A DNA stretch of 64,000 bases from Tubiluchus corallicola (Eukaryota > Priapulida > Priapulimorpha > Priapulimorphida > Tubiluchidae): contig JAQGDQ010000707.1 in NCBI GenBank assembly GCA_030141605.1, positions 45,285 through 109,284 of the forward strand, written 5' to 3'. Positions 1 through 12,100 of this stretch are shown piece by piece; within the stretch, counting starts at the first letter, position 1, and every line of letters begins with the position of its first letter. The translations under genes and the position numbers were made by a program. The notes below the pieces were generated by a model. That model worked only from the letters and a program-made list of their open reading frames with translations, was not told the origin of the DNA and ran no database searches.

Positions 1-133
1 TGGGATATGAAATGGATTTGTGGGATGTGCTATGGAATTGTGGGATATGGAATGGAATTGTGGGATATGGAATTGAATTGTATGATGTGCTATGGAATTG
101 TGGGATATGCTATGGAATTGTGGGATATGTTAT
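1..133. repeat. short tandem repeat of about 21 bp
   Basis: Repeats of a unit resembling GTGGGATATGCTATGGAATT run from the window edge to about 133, with substitutions between copies. Open frames here are by-products of the repeat. Confidence 0.8.
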
Positions 134-831
134 TGATGCACGATTATCATGCTCTCGGACATTATTATCATCATACAGACGAAACAATGAAAGGTTTTTC
201 ATTTTTTGTAAATGAACTGTAACCACTGTAACCAGTTTTGAAGGTTCAAGCAGCTTGTTTATAATTTCCATGCAAATCTGTTGAGAACTTGGTCTTGCAT
301 TTAAAATTCGCTTTGTTTAGAAATTTTTCCATTTCATTTAAAAAAATTCTCAATTTTCATACAGATCTTAAACAATTTTTTCCACTTTTCAGCCTAGCTT
401 TTTTGTTCAGGTGCAGGATTATTCCAGATTTTTTGCAATTCTGAATCTAGCCTTTTTTCTGGCTTTTCTTTAATGGCATTATTAGTTCAGTATTAGCTCA
501 GTAGATGGCGACACTATATTGCACAAAATATTATACAGAATGTGCTCAATGTGAAAAGAGATCCATATCAACAATAAACAGAATTCAATTTCTAAAGAAG
601 CTGTTTGTTGTCCAGACGTGTTTGCAAGTGAGTTGCACTGATTGGTTAATGATAATTAATGTTAATGATAGTTAATGTTAATGATAGTTAATGTTAGCCA
701 CTGCTGGTTAAACATTAACAAATTGGTAAGATTTGGCAGAGTGCTTTATTTAGAGACTTGGGAATTTCTGTTTGCATGTGTGAAAGTAATTGACATGCAT
801 CTGAGAGCTAATATGTGTTCGACAAACATTG
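134..831. other. unannotated 5' flank
   Basis: No gene, RNA or promoter could be recognised. The only structure is a small reiteration of GTTAATGATA-type units at about 646-695. This is AT-rich spacer upstream of the first large minisatellite. Confidence 0.5.
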
Positions 832-1510
832 CAGGTTTTGTGTGTTGTGGAAGCCTGCAGTTTTTGTATGTGGTTTAAAAACATTGTAGTTTTTATGTGT
901 GTTCTGAAAGCTTTGCAGTTTTTGTATGTGGTTTAAAAACATTGTAGTTTTTATGTGTGTTCTGAAAGCCTTGCAGTTTTTGTATGTGGTTTAAAAACAT
1001 TGTAGTTTTTATGTGTGTTCTGAAAGCCTTGCAGTTTTTGTATGTGGTTTAAAAACATTGTAGTTTTTATGTGTGTTCTGAAACCTTGCAGTTTTTGTAT
1101 GTGGTTTAAAAACATTGTAGTTTTTATGTGTGTTCTGAAAGCCTTGCAGTTTTTGTATGTGTTTTAAAAACATTGTAGTTTTATGTGTGTTCTGAAAGCT
1201 TGCAGTTTTTGCATGTAGTTTAAAAACATTGTAGTTTTTATGTGTGTTCTGAAAGCTTGCAGTTTTTGCATGTGGTTTAAAAACATTGTAGTTTTTATGT
1301 GTGTTCTGAAAGCTTGCAGTTTTTGCATGTGGTTTAAAAACATTGTAGTTTTTATGTGTGTTCTGAAAGCTTGCAGTTTTTGCATGTGGTTTAAAAACAT
1401 TGTAGTTTTTATGTGTGTTCTGAAAGCCTGCAATTTTTGTATGTGGCTTAAAAACATTGTAGTTTTTACGTGTGTTCTGAAAACCTGCAATTTTTGTATG
1501 TGGCTTTGTA
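832..1510. repeat. 58-bp minisatellite, about 11-12 copies
   Basis: A unit of about 58 bp (core TTTAAAAACATTGTAG, then TTTTTATGTGTGTTCTGAAA) is tandemly repeated. Later copies carry GCATG where earlier ones carry GTATG. Frames on both strands stay open for several units only because the array is homogeneous. Confidence 0.92.
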
Positions 1511-1514
1511 TGTT

Positions 1515-2182
1515 GCCCCCCCTAACTTTAGAACCTGTTGCTCCCCCTAACTTTAGAACCTGGCTACGCCCCGGTCACAGTGTCTTTTTCATGTGCTTGC
1601 CCCCCTTAACTTTAGAACCTGGCTACGCTCCTGTCACAGTGTCTTTTTTATGTGCTTGCTCCCCCTCACTTTAGAACCTGGCTACGCCCCTGTCACAGTG
1701 TCTTTTTCATGTGCTTGCCCTCCTAACTTTCGAACCTGTTGCTCCTAACTTTAGAACCTGGCTACGCTCCTGTCACAGTGTCTTTTTTATGTGCTTGCCC
1801 CCCTAACTTTAGAACCTGGCTACACCCCTGTCACGGTGTCTTTTACGTGCTTGCTCCCCCTAACTTTAGAACCTGGCTACGCCCCGGTCACAGTGTCTTT
1901 TTCATGTGCTTGCCCCCCTTAACTTTAGAACCTGGCTACGCCCCTGTCACAGTGTCTTTTTCATGTGCTTGCCCCCCTTAACTTTAGAACCTGGCTACGC
2001 CCCGGTCACAGTGTCTTTTTCATGTGCTTGCCCCCCTAAACTTTAGAACCTGGCTACGCCCCGGTCACAGTGTCTTTTTCATGTGCTTGCCCCCCCCCCC
2101 CCTTAACTTTAGAACCTGGCTACACCCCTGTCACAGTGTCTTTTTTATGTGCCCCCCTAACTTTATAACCTGGCTACGCCCC
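1515..2182. repeat. 60-bp array built from a hAT-like transposon end
   Basis: About 11 units of 60 bp contain CCTGGCTACGCCCCTG. In reverse this reads CAGGGGCGTAGCCAGG, the kind of terminal inverted repeat found on hAT superfamily elements. The last unit stops exactly after that motif at about 2182, as a transposon end would. Inference: the terminus of an element was amplified in tandem. A poly-C slip occurs near 2090-2102. Confidence 0.8.
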
Positions 2183-2553
2183 TGATAGTAGAGATATTGA
2201 ATATATAATGAGATATACATGAATGTACCATATTGTATGTATAATCTCTTAACTATTCCACGCTGTTACAGCTTACATGAGTCGTGGTTGATAAGCCTAT
2301 TCACAAGAGTCATGCATCATAAGCCTTGCTCACTTCACTGGCTTGTGCACTCGTGAATTAGAGTGGCGTGATTTCACCTACATGCTCTTATCATTAATGT
2401 ATTTACATTCATATAGGATGACGGGTAAACATTAGCAGATTTGCACAGCACGATGGCTAATGTAGACGAATTATTAACTGCACTCCCTCGGTGTGTGATG
2501 GACAGCAGAGACAATGTGTGTTAATCGTGATCACAGCTAAAGTTACCGATACA
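2183..2553 (+). promoter_or_regulatory. 5' flank and probable 5'UTR of the SLCO gene
   Basis: This unique-looking sequence separates the last minisatellite unit from the SLCO start codon. No convincing TATA box or initiator was identified. Possible splice acceptors (CATATAG at about 2416, TTAGCAG at about 2439) mean an upstream non-coding exon cannot be excluded. Confidence 0.35.
2453..2524 (+). CDS. upstream ORF before SLCO (24 codons including stop)
   Basis: An ATG in strong context (A at -3, G at +4) opens a 23-residue frame that ends in TAA 29 nt before the SLCO start and lies in a different frame from it. If it is in the mature leader it could lower initiation at the main start codon. 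Its presence in the mRNA is not shown. Confidence 0.3.
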   Translation: MANVDELLTALPRCVMDSRDNVC

Positions 2554-3193
2554 ATGAATGAAAGTAATGCAAACAAGGTTGCTCCGCTGGGTAACTCGGC
2601 GGAGAAACCCGGATTAGACGTGGACGATGCACCGGAGCACACTTTCGGATGGTTTTCCTACAAGCCGCATAGCCTGCAGAGATTCTGTCATCCTAAATGG
2701 TTTCTCTTTTGGGTTTCGTGGAGCGGTGCTCTCCAGGGGATGATCGTGAACGGACTGGTCGCCGTCGTCATCACTACGCTCGAACAACGTTTCTCAATGA
2801 GTAGTTCCGAGTCGGGTTTAATTGCCAGTTGCTATGACATTGCTTCTGTGATATGTTCATTACCAGTGAGTTACATTGGTGCAACTAAGCACAAACCGAG
2901 GATTATTAGCTTCGGGATGGTGCTCATGGGCGTCGGTGCATTTGTGTTTTATTTGCCGCATTTTACGACGGATTTCTACGTACCGACCGTGACGAATTCT
3001 TCCGAACATTTGTGCGATAACACGACAATGGATGATTTGTGTGACGAGCAATCGGATCGTAGTCTTAACAGCTACAAATACGTCTTCTATCTTGCACAGT
3101 TCTTGGTTGGAGTTGGTTGTTCAAGTTTCTACACGCTCGGGGTTGCGTTTCTGGACGACAACGTACGACCGAAGGTAGTCTCCGTGTATGTAG
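2554..3193 (+). CDS. SLCO exon 1 (residues 1-213)
   Basis: First coding exon: cytosolic N-terminus, the first four or so membrane segments and the glycosylated loop. The conserved stretch ending YTLGVAFLDDNV is typical of TM4 and the loop after it. It ends one base into a Gly codon before donor GTAAGAG (phase 1). The frame is open further upstream to about 2491 but has no ATG there, so 2554 (A at -3) is taken as the start. Confidence 0.9.
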
Positions 3194-6100
3194 GTAAGAG
3201 TAATTCAGATAACCCCAATAAGCCTTTTCACAGTTTCGTTCTTGTAGGTCAAAGGTTAAATGTACCACAACAACACGTCTTAACTACAATCATCACGTGA
3301 CGTGTAGGTAAAGCAAAGCCGTCTGCCACTTCAGTTTTGTAACTTCAGTTGTTTTATGTGGATTATACTTCATTAGTCTGTGCGTAGAGTGATTTACTAG
3401 CAGGATCTTGCTTGGTTACAAGAAAAAAATGAACTAGGCAAGGTTCTAGCTAACTGTTAAAACTGTTACTGTTGCAAAGCATGGACTGCGAGGTGTTGTC
3501 AAGTGTGCATAAAAGCGTTGTCTGGTACACTTAACCTTTGACCTTTCCACGATCATCATCAATCGCTGCAACTGTGAAAAGGCTTATTGTATTAAAAATA
3601 ATTCAGATCTTTTCAGGTTGTTGATGTCTGTAAGCCCAACTTCTGTATGAAAATCTTCAAAATGTGTAACCCGACCAGTCATACAGCAGACGACAGAGTA
3701 ACCCAACCAGTCATACGGCAGATGACAGAGTAACCCGACCACTCATACAGCAGACGACAGAGTAACCCGACCAGTCGTACAGCAGACGACAGAGTAACCC
3801 GACCAGTCATACATCAGACGACAGAGTAACACGACCAGTCATACAGCAGATGACAGAGTAACACGACCAGTCATACAGCAGATGACAGAGTAACCCGACC
3901 AGTCATACAGCAGATGACAGAGTAACCCGACCAGTCATACATCAGACGACAGAGTAACCCGACCAGTCATACATCAGACGACAGAGTAACCACATCAGTA
4001 TTACAGCAGATGACAGAGTAACCCGACCAGTCATACGGCAGATGACAGAGTAACCCGACCAGTCATACGGCAGATGACAGAGTAACCCGACCAGTCATAC
4101 GGCAGATGACAGAGTAACCCCACCAGTCATACAGCAGATGACAGAGTAACCCGACCAGTCATACATCAGATGCAGAGTAACACTCAGTATAATACTCTTA
4201 TAACAAGTATAAAAGTATATTGGTTCCCGTGTGTAGTATATTTGTGTGTATTACGCTTCTACATGGATTTTAGTACAATAATTTAGTGTAATGAATTACC
4301 TATCTGCAGCTTGTGTTGATTGAATTTATGTCACCATTTTACATGTTGGGTGTCTGCGTGAGATGCTGCAATCTTAGAAAACCAGATAAAGCAAAACTAG
4401 AAAGTGTTTTGTTGTAAGAAGACACTTACTGGCATTGACAAATCTTACGTTTCACAGAAAAATAACGCGACTGGTTCGTTTTGTTTAAGGGCTTACACAT
4501 ACACTATGTTCTTACTTGGGCTAAATTTCAAAATTGAAGAACTTCCAGAATTTGGCCCCCGCTGAATTAGGCACCCTAGGCAACTGCCTAGTTTGCCTAA
4601 AGGTGGAGCCAGTCCTGATTGTTATCTCTTTGTCTAGTGCTGTTACATTCATGATTTCGTGTTTTTCATGTAGTTATGCTTCATGTTTTTATGTAGTTAT
4701 GTGTTTCATGTTCTGATTTCATGTTTTTATGTAGTTATGTTTTATGTTCCGAATTCATGTTTTTTTATGTAGTTGTGTTTTATGTTCTGATTTCATGTTT
4801 TTATGTAGTTATGTGTTTCATGTTCTGAATTTATGTTTTTTGATGTAGTTATGTTTTATGTTCTGATTTCATGTTTTTTGTGCAGTTGTGTGTTTATGTT
4901 CTGAATTCGTGTTCTATGTAGTTATGTTTCTTTTTCTAATTTTATGTTTCTTGATGTGGTTATGTTTTATGTTCTGGTTTTATAAAACAATTGTTCTTTC
5001 AGGGATCTATTACACCATGACTATTGTTGGACCAGCCATTGGCTACATGGGCGGAGGGTGGTTATTATCCATCTACGTTGACGCCCCGGGCAAAGACCCC
5101 GATGAGTAAGCATTATAACACATACAGAGTCTTTTGCTTTTGGAAAAAGTAAAAATATGCTGCAAAATTGAGAGATTTCAGAATTTTTCACAAATCAGAC
5201 CAAGGTTCGGATCTATGGCTGAATTTCAGGAGATTGGTGGTCAAATCAGGAGTGGTGGTAGCCCAAAATGAAACTTCGTAATGGCAAAATAACAATGTCT
5301 TTCTAGTTTGTGTGAGACACCATTGTTTATGCATTCAATTGAATATCTATAGTGTTACCTGTAAACTGTCAACTTTAAATTCCAGTTGTCTGTCTTGGGT
5401 TTCTCAACCCCCTTGAGTTTTTTCTTGTTTATATTTTAAAAAATCAGTTTTGAATTGAGTTTTCTTTGTGTTCCAGGTTCAGTTTGACTCCTACCAGCAG
5501 TGCCTGGATTGGGGCATGGTGGATAGGCTTTTTCCTAGGGTCATTTCTCTGTTGGTTTGCTGCTATTCCGATGTTTGGAATGCCCCACGATTTACCGGGT
5601 AAGTGTGGCTATTACTGCGGGAAAATTGCATCCTTTGGACCGTATAATTCTTCTCTTATGCTATAACAGCTATAATTGACACAATTATACTGTATCTCAG
5701 GGGTTTTCAAGTGTTTAGCTTGGATTGTGTGCACAACCTACTTACCTGTAGGTAATTTACACATTCAATATTCATGCACGCATGTCGTGGGAATTTAGTT
5801 CCTGTGATTTGTTGTAAATTCTTATCAAGATCTCGTAGACACTCATAGAACTGAGTTAAAATGTGAAACTAGTCGCCAAGGCCGCAAAATACTAATTATT
5901 AACTTCATAATTAACATTTCCTGGCTGGTTAGTTGAGTTAATAGTGATTGTTAGTGAAGTAGCATGTGTCCCGATTATTAACTGGATGCTGCATATGACA
6001 GTTGAAAACTCTATGTTCTGAAACATGACATACGTGTCCTTTTTTGAATTGTTTGGATACGTGTTATGAAATATCAGAAGCTGCATTAATTGCAGACACT

Positions 6101-9100
6101 CTCATCTCATGATTAACTGTGGTTAGGCCTAAATTCACCCCCCCCCCCGCCTGTACTAACTTGCTGCAGTGAGCATAACCTAGAAATACAGTAATGATCT
6201 AAACTGTAAAACTAGTTTGTTTTAATCACCTATCCAGTTACATTGCTCCATATGCACTTTACAATGTATGTAATGAATGGTTTAGCTTATAAATTCCTGT
6301 TTGCAAACTTCTAGCTTTCGTCTAGCTGATTGTCTGTCCATTTTTTCTTTCATTTCATAAATGTGTTTACGTGTTTTTCAGTTAGAATAATTGTTAGCTT
6401 CATTGATACGTCAGATAACTAATTACTATTTCAGTTTTACATTTAACTGTTTGTAGTGTGTTAGAAAAGCGTCAGTTTTACAAATCCTGTTTCATACAGT
6501 TTGTCGTGAAGCTCACGATTCCATTAATTTATTTAATTGATTATTAGTTTGTACTGATTAATCATAATTATTAGTATCAATAGAATTTTTGTACATGCAT
6601 ACGTCGTCTTTTGGGTAGTCATTATTACATTCTCCTGCTAACATATTAAATTAAATCTTATATGAGATGTTACTAATTTTCAGTAATAAAACTGTTTAAT
6701 TATTTCACTTATTAAAACTGTTAAAACTCATTAATCACCTATCCAGTTACATTGCTGCATATGCACTTGCATATGGATATATAATAAAACTGTTTTATTT
6801 CTCTGTATACAGTTTAAACTTGCATCATTGTACAGAACCTTGAACTAGTATGCATAACATTTACCTTTAATCAACTGCTGGCTTCTTTTCACTCCATGGA
6901 AAAGTTTTACCTGGTTTATTTCTCTGTATACAGTTTAAACTTTCATCATTGTACAGAACCTTGAACTAGTATGTATAACATTTACCTTTAATCAACTGCT
7001 GGCTTCTTTTCACTTCATGAAAAAGTTTTACCTGGTTTATTTCTCTGTATACAGTTTAAACTTTCATCATTGCACAGAACCTTGAACTAGTATGCATAAC
7101 ATTTACCTTTAATCAACTGCTGGCTTCTTTTCACTTCATGGAAAAGTTTTACCTGGTTTATTTCTCTGTATGCAGTCTAAACTTTCATCATTGTACAGAA
7201 CCTTGAACTAGTATGCATAACATTTACCTTTAATCAACTGCTGGCTTCCTTTCACTTCATGGAAAAGTTTTACCTGGTTTATTTCTCTGTATACAGTCTA
7301 AACTTTCATCATTGTACAGAACCTTGAACTAGTATGCATAACATTTACCTTTAATCAACTGCTGGCTTCTTTTCACTTCATGGAAAAGTTTTACCTGGTT
7401 TATTTCTCTGTATACAGTTTAAACTTTCATCATTGTACAGAACCTTGAACTAGTATGAATAACATTTACCTTTAATCAACTGCTGGCTTCTTTTCACTTC
7501 ATGGAAAAGTTTTACCTGGTTTATTTCTCTGTATACAGTTTAAACTTTCATCATTGTACAGAACCTTGAACTAGTATGTATAACATTTACCTTTAATCAA
7601 CTGCTGGCTTCTTTTCACTTCATGAAAAAGTTTTACCTGGTTTATTTCTCTGTATACAGTTTAAACTTTCATCATTGTACAGAACCTTGAACTAGTATGC
7701 ATAACATTTACCTTTAATCAACCGCTGGCTTCCTTTCACTTCATGGAAAAGATTTACCTGGTTTATTTCTCTGTATACAGTCTAAACTTTCATCATTGTA
7801 CAGAACCTTGAACTAGTATGCATAACACTTACCTTTAATCAACTGCTGGCTTCCTTTCACTTCATGGAAAAGTTTTACCTGGTTTATTTCTCTGTATACA
7901 GTCTAAACTTTCATCGTTGTACAGAACCTTGAACTAGTATGCATAACATTTACCTTTAATCAACTGCTGGCTTCTTTTCACTTCATGGAAAAGTTTTACC
8001 TGGTTTATTTCTCTCTACACAGTTTAAACTTTCATCATTGTACAAAACCTTGAACTAGTATGTATAACATTTACCTGTAATCAACTGCTGGCTTCTTTTC
8101 ACTTCATGGAAAAGATTTACCTGGTCAGTTGGCTTGGTAGAACTTTAGAGAGAGCAATGTAATGTCCTACTGCTATTTTAGAAAATAAATTGCATGTGAT
8201 ATGAACAACTTAGCTGCATCCTACTTCGTTTATTCTTCCAAAGAAGCCAGTCTGTTAGCACTTACCTTTAGAATTTCTTCATAGAGTTTAATTATCGTTC
8301 ATTTATCATTGTATATGTGTGATGTAATAATTTGATAATTGTTATTATCTAAGTTAAAATCTAAAGTAAGTTTTCACGTTTTCTTTGCAGCTTTCAACAG
8401 CCACACTAAACTACAATGTTCTCATAATAAATTTCTCTTTCTGTTTAAAATATAGTCTATTTCGAGCTCCGTGATGTTAGTTTGTGACGGAATGTTCATC
8501 TGCTCTCCCCCTCCCTTTTCGTCTTTTATATAAATAATAAAAAAACCTTCAGTAAAACCATTCACAACCTAAGTTGTCTTTTATGTAATTTTAATCACCT
8601 AACTAATCAATTTTTGGCACATACATTGAAAAAAAATGCCAAGTTCACATTTCAGGTTTCTGTTTTTCCCAAAAACATGATATTACGGAAGCTCAAAATT
8701 TGTTTTTCTATGAGTACAAATAATCGATTATAGAATAATGTAGACAATGATGTCTAAAATAATGTAGACAATGATGTCTAAAATAATGTAGACAATCATG
8801 TCTAAAATAATGTAGACAATGATGTCTAAAATAATGTAGACAATTATGTCTAAAATAATGTAGACAATGATGTCTAAAATAATGCAGACAACGATGTCTA
8901 AAATAATGTAGACAACGATGTCTAAAATAATGTAGACAACGATGTCTAAAATAATGTAGACAATTATGTCTAAAATAATGTAGACAATGATGTCTAAAAT
9001 AATGTAGACAATGATGTCTAAAATAATGTAGACAATGATGTCTAAAATAATGTAGACAATGATGTCTAAAATAATGTAGACAATGATGTCAAAAAATTAC

Positions 9101-12100
9101 TTTTTAGAAAGAATATTTTGTCGTGCTGTGGGTTTTTAAATTGTTGAGTTTTAGTACAGGTTCAGATTCAATGGAGGAATTTTTGAATAATTTTTTTGTT
9201 TTATTTTTCTCAAGGTGCGGAAGCTGCGAGGGCAGAAAGAATCAGTGAGGTTCATAAAAAAGGGGATGACGATGCAGTTACCAGGGCGGGTTTTGGAGAG
9301 TCGTACAAAGATGTGCCAAAAGCATTTAAAAACTTGATGTCAAATCCAACATTCATGTTTTTGAATTTTGCTGGTGCTACTGAAGGTAAATAAACTTTAT
9401 GAAATTCAACATTCATGTTTTTGAATTTTGCTGGTGCTACTGAAGGTAAATAAACTTTATCAAAATCAACATTCATGTTCTTGAATTTTGCTGGTGCTAC
9501 TGATGGTAAATAAACTCGATGTCAAATCCGACATTCATGTTCTTGAATTTCGCTGGTGTTACTGTAGGTAAATAAACTTCATGTCAGTTTCAACATTCAT
9601 GTTCTTGAATTTTGCTGATCCTACCGAAGGTAAATAAACTTAATGTCAGTTTCAACATTCATATTGTTGAATTTTACTGGCGTAAGTTCTGTTAGTCTTA
9701 CATGATTTTTTAATTATCTAAATTAAAAATTTTAATAAATTTTGGTGTTTTAACTACGAATTTGTTTCTTGTTTTAGAAGTTTCACTAAATATTTACTAC
9801 CAGAAAGGTTAAAGGTCAACATTCAAGACTTTGCTCATTCTCTTTCTCAATTTTTTCAAGGTTTTTTCAAATCTTAAACTCGAGAAGTTCTAATGAAACT
9901 TTACATTTATATTATCAGGTATGCTGGTTGGTGGATTTGCAATATTTATGCCCAAGTTTATTGAAGTTCAGTTTGCAATGACGGCAGGTGCTGCAGCCAT
10001 AATCATGGGTAATTGCAATTTACATTTTAAAACAGTGCAGCATGGTGTTGGTTCTGTGTTGACACAATAGAGGACAGCACATGCTTTGTACAGTGTTGCA
10101 TAGCAAAATGTTTATACACTTGCACGAGATTTTACTAATATTATTGCTGAGCTAATAGTGTTTGTCTGTGACAACTTGGTTATTGTATACTAAGCCTTTT
10201 CACAGTTCCAGCAATTGTTGAAGATCGTGAAAAGGTCAAAGGTTAAATGTGTCAGACAACACATTTGTGTACACTTGACAATGCCTCGCAGCCCATGCTA
10301 TTGTAATAGTAACCGTTTTAACAGCTAGCTAGAATCTTACCTAGTTCATTTTTTCTTGTTCTCAAGCAAAATCCTGCTAGTAAATCACTCTATGCACAGA
10401 CTAATGCATAATTAAGTAAAGTCCACGTAAAACAATTGAAGTTACTGAACTGGCATGGCAGACAGCATTGCTTTACACTCACATCACGTCACAGTTGTTG
10501 AAGCGTTACTGTAGTACAAATAACCTTTAACTTACAGCAACTGCAGATGTGCACAACGAAACTATGAAAAGTCTTTTGACAAATCAGAATTTTGACATTA
10601 ATTCGTTTCTAAGATTCATTTAAAGCCTTTGTAATGCATAGTAAGGAGATGATTGATGAGTCGTTCTTCCTTAGTAGTAATAAACTACATTTGGTGCCTA
10701 ATTGAATCTGTTGGTTAATTGGGTCAAAATACTTATCCCAGAGTCCACTAGGCGGCGCCTACTGTAGTTAAGCAGTTAAATATTTCAAGAAGAGTTATCA
10801 TCATACTGTACATGTGTGAATTTGCTTGATCCTGTGACGAGTTTTTTCAACATTAACATAAACATTTTTACATCAAAAACGTTAATGAATAATTAGATAT
10901 ACCGTCCGTTTCACCATAAGCCAGTCTCATTAGAAGTTTTCGTATTTATTTCTCTGTACTTTAGGGTTCATTGTGGTACCCGCCGGAGGAGGTGGAAACT
11001 TCTTGGGCGGTTGGTTAATCAAGAAGTTCTCGCTGTCTTGTCAGAACACGATCAGATTTTGTTGGATCGTCAGCTTCACCGCCGTGTTCATTTGCTTCGT
11101 TTTCTTCATTAAATGTGAGCAGGGACCGGTGGCCGGTTTTACTGACATGAACAGGTAAAAACTTCAATTATTTTAATATTGTGAGTACACTCATGTCTCA
11201 GTTTACCGAACAAAAGCGGAGAGACGTATGTCTGAATTTGCCGATCGTCCGTATTTACCGATTCTAAGCTAATACAGTAGGTGTTACGTATTAGACTCAT
11301 GGTAATCTATACTCTTATATTAATATTCTTGGTATCTTAATATATATATATATAAGATTCGAGGCTACAGCCCGGACGAGGGCACCATTTGCGGCGATCT
11401 ATATATCAAATGAAAGGTCTCGATCTAGTGTCGTCTCATTGATGGTTTATTTTTCGAATTGGGCCCACCGGAAGGAAGGGGAGGCGAAAAACCTCCAAAA
11501 ATGGCCATTTTTCGGCCGTTTTTTGCAAAACTTATACCTCTTATTTCTGAAGAACGGGAACGGGCCGAGGGTGGTACTGGGCATGGATAGATAGCCCGTT
11601 CAGCGGTGGGTGTAGTAGGCATATATAGAATTCCCGAGAGGGCCAGGGCGCCCCGCAACGGGCGTTTTCCCGGACCCAACTCGCGATTTTTTCGAAATTT
11701 TGGCCAAACAGCCTGCAGAAAAAACGTTCTAGCGTCGCCTGGTGGGACTCTCGGAAGGAGATATACGGCTCTTTACAAAGAGGAAGGACAGGGCTACACG
11801 ATGATGTGGGTTATATTTTAGGGCAAGTCCACTGAGAGGAGTATCAACGAGTTAATTAGGAGATCTATTTTCGGCAATTTTCACTTAGAAAACTGCTGAC
11901 GCAAAGGCATTGTTGTGACGTCATCCATTGTATTCTGTCTATAATCTTATAGCTTTAATTCAGCAAAAAGCTACTACAACAAACAGTAGGCATGATGTTA
12001 CGGGCTTTGTGTAATAAATGAGGACTAGGTAGGATGTTCGCGTATTATTGATTACACGTGGTTTTTACGCAAAATCTTTTGCGGTGCCTTTGCTATTTAT

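Larger units (their letters stand above)
3194..5002 (+). other. SLCO intron 1
   Basis: GTAAGAG donor, TTCTTTCAG acceptor. It holds a MITE (3219-3586) that begins 25 bp after the donor, a 32-bp minisatellite and a T-rich array next to the acceptor. A hAT-like end, GGTGGAGCCAGTCCTG, lies at about 4600-4617. Confidence 0.85.

Noticed and set aside
1164-1981. Open frames of 80-144 codons on both strands over the two upstream minisatellites
   Set aside because: They arise from repeat units of near-constant length, and the encoded repeats have no domain character or gene signals.
2491-2553. N-terminal extension of the SLCO frame back to 2491
   Set aside because: The frame is open but begins at GTG, not ATG. 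Animal initiation at GTG is not expected, and the ATG at 2554 is in good context.
3201-3608. TAATTCAGAT on both sides of the first MITE as a 10-bp target duplication
   Set aside because: The two copies are separated from the inverted repeats by 8-12 bp of unrelated sequence, so they are not adjacent duplications. Probably coincidence.
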